Shown here piece by piece: positions 1 to 5,603 of a stretch of DNA of 10,078 bases (positions are counted from its first letter, which is position 1; the number at the start of each line of letters is the position of its first letter). The notes below the pieces were generated by a model. The model did not search any database. It was not told where the DNA came from and saw only the letters and a program-made list of their open reading frames with translations. A program made the position numbers and the translations under genes. The DNA is taken from positions 1 to 10,078 of the forward strand of contig JAITVE010000396.1 in NCBI GenBank assembly GCA_031285975.1, written 5' to 3'. The DNA is from Candidatus Adiutrix sp. Its GTDB lineage: Bacteria > Desulfobacterota > Desulfarculia > Adiutricales > Adiutricaceae.

Positions 1-2155
1 CCTGAAATCGGCCTCCGACCTGGGCGTGCCCCTGGTGGGCATGGGCCTTCTGTACCAGGAAGGCTATTTCGCCCAATACCTCAACAACGACGGCTGGCAG
101 ATGGAACGCTACCCGGCCAACGATTTCGACAACATGCCCATCACCCGCGTCAATGACGCTTCCGGCCGCCAGATCACCGTCAAGGTCAACTTCAAGGGCC
201 GGGACGTGAGCGTGGCCGTGTGGTGCGTGCAGGTGGGCCGCGTGCCGCTGTATTTGCTGGACACCGACCTCAACGAGAACCCGCCGGAATTCCGGGGCGT
301 CACCGCCCAGCTCTACGGCGGGGACAAGGAAACCCGCATCCGCCAGGAGATCGTGCTGGGCATCGGCGGCGTCCGGGCCCTGAAGGCCATCGGCCTCACC
401 CCCACGGTCATTCATATGAACGAGGGCCACAGCGCCTTTTCCGCCCTGGAGCGCATCAACCTTTTGCGGCAGGACAGCGGCCTGTCCTTTGACGCGGCCC
501 GCGAAATCGTCCAGGCTTCCACCATCTTCACCACCCACACCCCCGTGCCCGCCGGCAACGACACCTTCGACCCGGAACAGGCCCGCCTCTATTTTGAGGA
601 GTATGCCAAGGAACTGGGTATCAACTGGCGGGTGCTCCTGGGCTACGGCCGCATCAACCCCCGCGACGAGTCCGAACCCTTCGGGGTGACCCCCCTGTCG
701 CTGCGCCTGTCGGCCTACGCCAACGGGGTCAGCCGCCTCCACGGCGAGGTCAGCCGCCACATGTGGCAGAACATCTGGCCCAAAAACCCGGTGGAAGACA
801 CCCCCATCACCCACGTGACCAACGGCGTCCACGTTTCCTCCTGGGCTTCCAGGGAGATTTCGCGCCTCTACGACCGCTATATGGGCGCGGACTGGAACGA
901 GAATCAGGATCCCAAGCACATCTGGCAGCAGGCCCGGCAGATTCCCCTCTCCGAACTGTGGCGGGCCCATGAAAACTGCCGGGCCCGGCTGGTGGCCTTC
1001 ACCCGCCGCGCCCTGTTCAAGCAGCTGAAGAGCCAGGGGGCCTCCACCGACGCCCTGCGCAAGAGCATGGAAGTGCTGAGCCCGGACACCCTGACCATCG
1101 GCTTCGCCCGCCGCTTCGCCACCTATAAGCGGGCCACCCTCCTGTTCCGCGACACCCAGCGGCTGGAGAAAATTTTGAACAACCCGGCCCGCCCGGTGCA
1201 GATTATCATCGCGGGCAAGGCCCACCCCCAGGACAATGAGGGCAAGGCCTTCATCAAGCAGATCATCAACATGGCCCGCGAGCCCCGCTTCGCCAACCGC
1301 ATCGTGTTTTTGGAAAATTACAATATGCGCATCGCCAGCCTGTTGGTTTCCGGCTGCGACGTGTGGCTCAACAACCCCCGCCGCCCCCTGGAAGCCTGCG
1401 GCACCAGCGGCATGAAGGCCCTGGCCAACGGCGTTTTGAACCTTTCGGTGCTGGACGGCTGGTGGGACGAGGGCTATGCCCCGGAATACGGCTGGGCCAT
1501 CGGCCAGGGCGAGGTTGACCGCAACCACGAGCTGCAGGACGAAACCGAGAGCATGGCCCTCTATGACCTCTTGGAAAAGCAGGTGACCCCGCTGTTCTAC
1601 CAGCGCACCAGCGACAACATCCCCCAGGTGTGGTGCGAAATGATGCGCGGCGGCATCCGCGACCTGATGCCCCAGTTCAGTTCCCACCGCATGGTGCGCG
1701 AGTATTATGACCGCTTCTACGCCCCCTCCTCAAAGCATTACCAGGAACTGAGCGGCGACGGCTTCAAGGGCGCCGCCGACCAGGCCGCCTGGCGGCAGAA
1801 GCTCATGACCAGCTGGAACAACATGTCCATTGTGAGCATTTCCTCCAATGCCGACGGGGCCAGCAAAACCGTGGGCGAGGATTTGGAATTCACGGCCATG
1901 GTGCGCATGGGCGACCTGAGCCCGGACGACGTGACCGTGGAAGCCTATTACGGCCACCTCGACCACATGGGCAACTTCATCGACCGCTCCACCCTGGCGC
2001 TGTTGCCCGAACAGGATATGGGCGACGGCGTATGGCGCTATAAAAACACCCTGTCGGGCCGCAGCACCGGCAAGTTCGGCTACACCGTCCGCGTTACCCC
2101 CAGCCAGCGCCGCCTGGCCAACCCCTTTGTCCTGGGGTTGATTTCCTGGGCCTGA
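1..2155 (+). CDS. glgP: Alpha-glucan (glycogen/maltodextrin) phosphorylase, 3' part; 5' end outside window
   Basis: This enzyme cleaves alpha-1,4-glucan ends with phosphate to give glucose-1-phosphate, in the cytoplasm. The reading frame is open from base 2 (LKSASDLG before the first possible internal start), so the gene begins upstream. About 717 residues are visible, whereas this family (shorter bacterial/archaeal GlgP with an N-terminal DUF3417 domain) is usually near 850; the missing part should hold DUF3417. Visible landmarks are HMNEGHSAF near bases 415-441, THTPVPAGNDTF near 532-567, HVTNGVHVSSW near 812-844, the phosphate-site-like RRFATYKR near 1108-1131, and the PLP motif GTSGMKALANG near 1400-1432, whose Lys codon at 1415-1417 should carry the cofactor. 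The frame ends at a TGA at 2153-2155. A PilZ gene follows 27 nt downstream on the same strand. The family call is firm; starch, glycogen or maltodextrin preference cannot be read from the sequence. Confidence 0.95.
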   Translation, partial: LKSASDLGVPLVGMGLLYQEGYFAQYLNNDGWQMERYPANDFDNMPITRVNDASGRQITVKVNFKGRDVSVAVWCVQVGRVPLYLLDTDLNENPPEFRGVTAQLYGGDKETRIRQEIVLGIGGVRALKAIGLTPTVIHMNEGHSAFSALERINLLRQDSGLSFDAAREIVQASTIFTTHTPVPAGNDTFDPEQARLYFEEYAKELGINWRVLLGYGRINPRDESEPFGVTPLSLRLSAYANGVSRLHGEVSRHMWQNIWPKNPVEDTPITHVTNGVHVSSWASREISRLYDRYMGADWNENQDPKHIWQQARQIPLSELWRAHENCRARLVAFTRRALFKQLKSQGASTDALRKSMEVLSPDTLTIGFARRFATYKRATLLFRDTQRLEKILNNPARPVQIIIAGKAHPQDNEGKAFIKQIINMAREPRFANRIVFLENYNMRIASLLVSGCDVWLNNPRRPLEACGTSGMKALANGVLNLSVLDGWWDEGYAPEYGWAIGQGEVDRNHELQDETESMALYDLLEKQVTPLFYQRTSDNIPQVWCEMMRGGIRDLMPQFSSHRMVREYYDRFYAPSSKHYQELSGDGFKGAADQAAWRQKLMTSWNNMSIVSISSNADGASKTVGEDLEFTAMVRMGDLSPDDVTVEAYYGHLDHMGNFIDRSTLALLPEQDMGDGVWRYKNTLSGRSTGKFGYTVRVTPSQRRLANPFVLGLISWA

Positions 2156-2182
2156 GCCGCCCTTGAATGATGTAGAGCCCGC

Positions 2183-2938
2183 ATGAGCACAGCACCCAAG
2201 AAGACGGCCCGGCCCGTCGATCCCTCCCGCCTTTTGCGGGTTCAGAACCGGCTGGATTTGATTTTGAGCGAAGACCTGGTCAGCGGCCTGGCCGACGTCC
2301 GCAGTTCCATGATTTTGGACTTGAGCGACACGGCCGTCACCGCTGCCCAGACCGACCCGCCTATTTTGAAATCCATGACCGACCGGGTCATAGACGCCAG
2401 CATTGTGCATCACGACCTGAAAACCTATGAGCCCAGCCGCTGGGGCTGGACATGCCGCATCCTGGGCCAGCGCAACGATTACCGCCTCAACCCCCAAGAC
2501 CCGGATTCCTTTCCCGTGTCCGTGGTCTTCCTGTCGCCCCCGCCGCCGGACGGCCTGACGAAAGCCAATGTCCGCCAGGCCTACCGGCTGGATTTGTCCG
2601 GCAAGGATATAGCCTTAACCATCAGCCCCGCCGAGTCGCCGGTGAAACTGGTCAACTTTTCCACCGGCGGGGTGATGCTTGAAAGCCGCGCGCCCCACGA
2701 ATTCCGCCTGGGCCAGGCCTTGAACTACGTTATCACCTTCCCCCCCACCGACGACTTTGCGGAAACCACCCTGCGCGGCGAAGCCGTGGTGGTGCGCATG
2801 GAGTATGACCAGCAGCAGCGCGCCGCCAAACTGGGCCTCAAATTCCGCGAAGTCAACGTCACCTCAAGCCGCGACATCCAAAAAATCATCAATTATTACA
2901 TGCTGGAAGAGCAGCGGAAGAGGAATAGGGGACTGTAA
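2183..2938 (+). CDS. PilZ-domain protein, probable cyclic-di-GMP receptor
   Basis: This 251-aa soluble protein has a C-terminal PilZ domain (about residues 128-240). The two c-di-GMP-binding motifs are present: R131-QAY-R135 (RxxxR) and N158-x-S160-x-x-G163 (the D/NxSxxG motif, in NFSTGGVML). The domain closes with the usual LGLKF strand at about 217-221. The N-terminal half (about 20-120) resembles the YcgR-N-type layout, a beta domain ending in a strand such as VSVVFL before a linker, but this is inferred from layout only. There is no signal peptide or membrane segment. The ATG at 2183 is the first in frame after the glgP stop, 27 nt away; its ribosome binding site is weak. The gene probably shares a transcript with glgP. 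Its output (motility, polysaccharide or glycogen use) cannot be deduced. Confidence 0.88.
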   Translation: MSTAPKKTARPVDPSRLLRVQNRLDLILSEDLVSGLADVRSSMILDLSDTAVTAAQTDPPILKSMTDRVIDASIVHHDLKTYEPSRWGWTCRILGQRNDYRLNPQDPDSFPVSVVFLSPPPPDGLTKANVRQAYRLDLSGKDIALTISPAESPVKLVNFSTGGVMLESRAPHEFRLGQALNYVITFPPTDDFAETTLRGEAVVVRMEYDQQQRAAKLGLKFREVNVTSSRDIQKIINYYMLEEQRKRNRGL

Positions 2939-2948
2939 GGATAAAGCC

Positions 2949-3242
2949 GTGGGTGGAAATTTCAAACAACCTTTAACCGCCCGCGACAGAAGGCACATCA
3001 AGCTTATGCTGGAGACGGTTTTGAATTATGAAAAACGTCATATCCGGCTGGGCGCCTTCATTAACGACCTCTCAATCCTCATTAATACTTTGCAATCGGT
3101 CGATCCCATCTGGCAATCTCACGGCCGGTTTGTCGGCACAGCTTTTAAAAACGGCACGTTGGTGGAGATATCATCAGCATTCAACGAGCTGCTCAAGATA
3201 GAAAATCTTGATGGAAAAGTAATCTGGCAACGCGGCGATTGA
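2949..3242 (+). CDS. Small protein of unknown function (97 aa, helical)
   Basis: I do not recognise this protein with confidence. A GTG start at 2949 is chosen because AAGGA lies at 2937-2941, 7 nt upstream, and because it leaves a 10-nt gap after the PilZ stop; the frame stays open further upstream inside pilZ but has no reason to start there. The product begins VGGNFKQPLTARDRRHIK and appears mostly helical, with a hydrophobic stretch LGAFINDLSILINTLQ (about 34-49) followed by DPIWQ. No signal peptide, Cys pair or catalytic motif is visible. It loosely resembles small helical immunity-like proteins of the pattern hydrophobic helix, Asp-x-x-Trp, then a second helix, but that is an impression rather than an assignment. 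The coding region is visibly more AT-rich than glgP and pilZ, which could mean later acquisition or weak constraint. Confidence 0.7.
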   Translation: MGGNFKQPLTARDRRHIKLMLETVLNYEKRHIRLGAFINDLSILINTLQSVDPIWQSHGRFVGTAFKNGTLVEISSAFNELLKIENLDGKVIWQRGD

Positions 3243-3374
3243 TTGAAGAAGATAAACTCTCTACTCCAGAATCTTAGCGCGAAGCCACACCAAGAAAAAG
3301 GCATGGATACCAGAGCCGCCGCCGGTAAGCCAGTTTATAGGGCGCGGTTTTTCAAGGCGCAGCCGTTTTTAGTC

Positions 3375-4202
3375 CTAGCCGGGCTGGGCATTGTGCAAGG
3401 CCCGGACGATAACGGCTTCGGCCATCTCCGGCCCCATGGCCAAGCGGCAGCCGTCCAACAGGACGATGACGGAGCCGGACTGGCCGCCTAAAATGCGCAG
3501 GCGGGAGCCGCGCCGCAGGCCCAGTTCGGTGAGGCGGTTTTTGAGCGTTTCGGAGCCGTTGAAGCTCACCACCACCACAGATTCGCCCACGGCCGTCCCG
3601 GACAGCGGCAGGCCCGACCGGCGGCGGCGGCGGCATTCGGGGCACAGGCCGTAGACGGTCAAATTGTGGCGCAGGTGGGTGAAACCTTCGTCGGCGGCAA
3701 TGGTCTCGATAAGGCCGTCCACGTCCGGGCGGTTGAATTCAACGGCCTGGCCGCAGTCGCTGCAAATGAGGTGGTCGTGGTGCAGGCCGGGGTGGGTGTG
3801 CTCATAGATGATGCGGCCGTCCTCGGCGGGCATCTTTTCCGCCAGGCCCAGGGCAGTGAAAAGTTCCAGGGCCCCGGCGGCTTTGTCGGGCGCGGCGTCA
3901 AAGCCCCGCTTTTTCAGAACGCGGCCGAACTCCGCCACGGTCAGGTGCGCGCCGGACGACAGGAAGGCCTCCAGCATCAACAGCGGCTCCATGGGGTTGG
4001 CATAGCCCAGGCCGCTTAAGAGGGCGGTAAAACTGCCCGCGTCCAGGGCCCGATCCATGGGGCGGCCGTGTTCGCCGGGCTGGGGGCCGAGATGGTGCTC
4101 GTCCCGCAAAAGCGGCAGGCCGGAGAGCCCGGGGCGCGGCCCCTTGCCCTCTATGAAAACGCGGCGCAGCCGCTGGGCCATCTCCGACAAAACGCCGCCC
4201 AT
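3375..4202 (-). CDS. Fur-family metalloregulator fused to a C-terminal FeoA domain
   Basis: This 275-aa protein has two recognisable parts. Residues about 55-192 form a Fur-like region: a winged-helix part (about 58-135), the signature HHDHLICSDCG (141-151) and zinc-type Cys pairs C147/C150 and C187/C190. Residues about 198-270 are a FeoA (SH3-like) domain with LKNRLTELGLRRGSRLRILG and a final strand AEAVIVRAL. A Arg-rich linker (RRRRR) joins them. The first 48 residues are an extension rich in Gly, Pro and His; Met49 is an alternative start with no better ribosome site. The start at 4202 directly follows the TGA of the upstream Cys-rich peptide gene, so coupled translation is likely. It is probably an iron-responsive regulator of ferrous iron uptake, but the usual recognition-helix Tyr/Arg appear replaced (AAG at 108-110), so DNA binding is not assured. 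FeoA fused to a DtxR-type regulator is known; FeoA fused to Fur seems rare to me. Confidence 0.88.
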   Translation of the reverse strand: MGGVLSEMAQRLRRVFIEGKGPRPGLSGLPLLRDEHHLGPQPGEHGRPMDRALDAGSFTALLSGLGYANPMEPLLMLEAFLSSGAHLTVAEFGRVLKKRGFDAAPDKAAGALELFTALGLAEKMPAEDGRIIYEHTHPGLHHDHLICSDCGQAVEFNRPDVDGLIETIAADEGFTHLRHNLTVYGLCPECRRRRRSGLPLSGTAVGESVVVVSFNGSETLKNRLTELGLRRGSRLRILGGQSGSVIVLLDGCRLAMGPEMAEAVIVRALHNAQPG

Positions 4203-4403
4203 TCAACAGCCCCCGCGCTTGCCGAGCCGAATTCCCGCCATCTGCGACGCGCACTGATGCCGCTTGTGCACCGGGCAGCCCCGGCCCTGGCCGCAACCGC
4301 AGCCGCAGCCCCCGCCCCCCTTGGCCGCCCGGAAATATTTCCGCGCCAGAAAAACGACGCACACCAAACTGATGACCACAACCGCCGCGCTTTGCATATC
4401 CAT
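4203..4403 (-). CDS. FeoB-associated-type Cys-rich membrane peptide
   Basis: This 66-aa peptide has one N-terminal transmembrane helix (about residues 5-20, AAVVVISLVCVVFLA), a basic RKYFRAAK stretch, then a Gly/Cys cluster with Cys at 33, 35, 37, 43, 51 and 66. That architecture matches the FeoB-associated Cys-rich membrane proteins often encoded beside feoAB. Their exact role is not settled; a part in ferrous iron handling at the inner membrane is assumed. Two starts are possible: the ATG at 4403 (GGAAAGG 8 nt upstream) or the ATG at 4397 (GAGG 7 nt upstream). The stop TGA (4203-4205) abuts the ATG of the Fur-FeoA gene, so the two are one operon. FeoB itself is not in the window. Confidence 0.85.
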   Translation of the reverse strand: MDMQSAAVVVISLVCVVFLARKYFRAAKGGGGCGCGCGQGRGCPVHKRHQCASQMAGIRLGKRGGC

Positions 4404-4459
4404 ACCTCAAGCCTTTCCGAATCGCTCCGTTATTGCGACAGAGAAGCAATTTCAGTATA

Positions 4460-4488
4460 AATATAGACCTTCCCGCTCGCCAACGCAA
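4460..4488 (-). promoter_or_regulatory. Possible sigma70-type promoter for the Cys-rich peptide / Fur-FeoA operon
   Basis: On the minus strand, TATATT (4460-4465, five of six matches to the -10 consensus) lies 17 nt downstream of TTGCGT (4483-4488, three of six to the -35). The surrounding bases are AT-rich in an otherwise GC-rich region, and the site lies between the hsp20 terminator and the start at 4403. The -35 is weak, and no convincing 19-bp Fur box was found. Confidence 0.35.
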
Positions 4489-4502
4489 GGGGTAATCGAA
4501 AT

Positions 4503-4535
4503 AAAAACCCCCGCAGCGAAAATTCGATGCGGGGG
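4503..4535 (-). terminator. Intrinsic terminator of the hsp20 operon
   Basis: A perfect 8-bp inverted repeat, CCCCCGCA (4508-4515) and TGCGGGGG (4528-4535), has a 12-nt centre that can pair further (CGAA/TTCG). Read on the minus strand it is followed at once by TTTTTAT (from the A-run at 4503-4507). It lies 27 nt beyond the stop of the second hsp20 gene, in the right orientation. Confidence 0.9.
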
Positions 4536-4561
4536 CGGATGCAGAGCAATGACCGCGAACG

Positions 4562-4972
4562 TTAATTCTCCGTTCGAATCTCAATCTTGCGGGGCTGGGC
4601 CGGGGCGGCGCGGGGCAGTTCCAGGGTCAGCACGCCGTCTTTGAGGGCGGCGGTGATGCCCTGCTGGTCGATGTTTTCGGCCAGGCTGAACTGGCGGTAA
4701 AAGCCGCCTTCCTCATATTCGCGGATCAGCGATTTGCGGCCCTCCGGGGAGGGAGTAAGCCGACCGCTGACGGTGAGGGTGTTCTCGGACAAGTCCACGG
4801 ACAAATCGCCGGGGGCCACGCCGGGCATATCGGCCACCAGCATCAGGCCCCGGTCGGTTTCCCAAATGTCCACCACCGGCACGAACAGGGGCCGGTCGCT
4901 GGTGTTTTCCGCCTGGCCCCGGGCCACTTCCTGTTTTTCGCGGACGTTCATATCCTGCAATTCTTCAGACAT
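4562..4972 (-). CDS. Hsp20 / alpha-crystallin small heat shock protein, second of the pair
   Basis: This 136-aa ATP-independent holdase chaperone binds unfolding proteins. The alpha-crystallin domain covers about residues 30-122, starting with VPVVDIWETDRGLMLVADMPG and ending with the conserved A-x-x-x-x-G-V-L pattern (AALKDGVLTLELP, 108-120). The C-terminal tail carries an I-x-I motif (IEI, 130-132), which in this family docks into the neighbouring dimer and drives oligomer assembly. The N-terminal arm is short and polar. The ATG at 4972 has AGGAGG 5 nt upstream; that site overlaps the stop of the other hsp20 gene, only 10 nt away, so the two are co-transcribed. A clear terminator follows. 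The overall length is typical of bacterial Hsp20. Confidence 0.95.
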   Translation of the reverse strand: MSEELQDMNVREKQEVARGQAENTSDRPLFVPVVDIWETDRGLMLVADMPGVAPGDLSVDLSENTLTVSGRLTPSPEGRKSLIREYEEGGFYRQFSLAENIDQQGITAALKDGVLTLELPRAAPAQPRKIEIRTEN

Positions 4973-4982
4973 AACGGCCTCC

Positions 4983-5450
4983 TTACTCGGCTTTCACGGA
5001 TACGCGGTGGGCCTTGGCCTCGGCGGATTTGGGCATGGTCACGGTGAGGACGCCGTTTTTGAAAACCGCGTCCACCCGGTCAGCCTCAACCTTGACCGGC
5101 AGGGTCAGGGTGCGGCGGAAGGCCCCGCTCTCCCGCTCCCGGCGGTGAAAATTCACCTCGGCTCCCGGCCCGTCCGAGCCCACCCGGCCGCGCAGGTTCA
5201 GGGTCTCGCCCTTGACCGAGACTTCCAGTTGCCCGGGGTCGGCGCCGGGCAGTTCGCAGGTCAGGTACAGCCGCTCATCGTCTTCACTGAGATTGATGAG
5301 GGGGAAAACCCCGAAATTTTTGCGAAGCTGCGAGGAGACGCTCCCGGCCAGGGTATTGTAGATGGTCTCCATATGGTCGCGCATCTTTTCCAGTTCCCAG
5401 AACGAGGGCAGGCCCCGTCCGCTCCTGGGCTGGAATCTGAATCTGGACAT
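4983..5450 (-). CDS. Hsp20 / alpha-crystallin small heat shock protein, first of the pair
   Basis: This 155-aa small heat shock protein has an N-terminal arm (about 1-48, including a helix around FWELEKMRDHMETIYNTLAG), an alpha-crystallin domain (about 49-141, from FPLINLSEDDERLYLTCELP to FKNGVLTVTMP) and a tail ending HRVSVKAE, in which VSV takes the place of the I-x-I motif. The start is set at the ATG at 5448-5450, 6 nt after GGAGG; a TTG two codons upstream is part of the ribosome site itself and cannot be the start. The sequence differs widely from its partner, as expected for the two-class hetero-pairs seen in many bacteria. Heat induction is likely, through the promoter and perhaps the leader described separately. 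Confidence 0.95.
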   Translation of the reverse strand: MSRFRFQPRSGRGLPSFWELEKMRDHMETIYNTLAGSVSSQLRKNFGVFPLINLSEDDERLYLTCELPGADPGQLEVSVKGETLNLRGRVGSDGPGAEVNFHRRERESGAFRRTLTLPVKVEADRVDAVFKNGVLTVTMPKSAEAKAHRVSVKAE

Positions 5451-5455
5451 ATTCA

Positions 5456-5462
5456 ACCTCCT
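5456..5462 (-). promoter_or_regulatory. Strong ribosome binding site of the first hsp20 gene, deciding its start
   Basis: AGGAGGT reads on the minus strand at 5462-5456 and is followed by TGAAT and the ATG at 5450. Its last T is the first base of the TTG at 5456, which rules out that TTG as a start. Confidence 0.85.
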
Positions 5463-5484
5463 GTGATTAAATAGATACCAAGAG
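5458..5484 (-). promoter_or_regulatory. Possible SD-sequestering hairpin (RNA-thermometer-like) in the hsp20 leader
   Basis: In the minus-strand transcript CUCUUG (5484-5479) can pair with CAGGAG (5463-5458), six base pairs including one G-U. The loop is 15 nt and AU-rich. The right arm covers most of the Shine-Dalgarno AGGAGG. A short, weak stem hiding the ribosome site is the usual logic of thermosensors ahead of small heat shock genes (fourU and ROSE types), though neither consensus is matched exactly. The pairing was found by eye with no energy calculation. Confidence 0.35.
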
Positions 5485-5501
5485 CACGTGATTCTGATGC
5501 A

Positions 5502-5529
5502 AAAATAACCACGTAGAGAAACTTGTCAA
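5502..5529 (-). promoter_or_regulatory. Probable sigma70-type promoter of the hsp20 operon
   Basis: On the minus strand a perfect -35 TTGACA (5529-5524) is followed after 16 nt by TATTTT (5507-5502, four of six matches). Transcription would start near 5495, giving a leader of about 45 nt. Directly upstream of the -35 lies a C-run/G-run palindrome (5530-5543). No CIRCE repeat and no good sigma32 pair in this orientation were seen. Confidence 0.5.
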
Positions 5530-5543
5530 CCCCCATAGGGGGG
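5530..5543. repeat. G/C-run palindrome next to the hsp20 -35 box
   Basis: CCCCC (5530-5534), ATA, GGGGGG (5538-5543) forms a compact inverted repeat between the divergent hsp20 and permease genes. It abuts the hsp20 -35 hexamer. It could be a repressor or activator site, or only a structural quirk. Confidence 0.45.
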
Positions 5544-5603
5544 CTCGGCGCAGCGGCGCTGACAGGCGGACAATTCAGCCGGGACATATTTTGGTAGCAA
5601 CCT

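Noticed and set aside
1730..2497. A 255-codon minus-strand frame across the glgP/pilZ junction.
   Set aside because: It is antisense to two well-supported genes and shows no motifs.
3243..3491. An 82-codon plus-strand frame after the small unknown gene.
   Set aside because: It begins at a TTG without a ribosome site and runs antisense into the FeoA-domain coding region. The 3243-3374 gap otherwise shows nothing clear; no convincing terminator hairpin was found there.
3898..4584. A 228-codon minus-strand frame across the Fur-FeoA and Cys-rich genes.
   Set aside because: It is in another frame of the same strand as two recognisable proteins, and runs through the hsp20 terminator.
5522..5537. 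CCCCATAG on the plus strand resembling a sigma32 -10 element.
   Set aside because: No CTTGAA-like -35 lies at the right distance upstream, and it points toward the permease gene, not hsp20.
5559..5592. CTGACA and TATTTT as a promoter for the DppB-type gene.
   Set aside because: The spacer is 22 nt, too long for a normal sigma70 promoter.
5451..5603. Search for a CIRCE (HrcA) repeat before hsp20.
   Set aside because: No TTAGCACTC/GAGTGCTAA-type inverted repeat is present.
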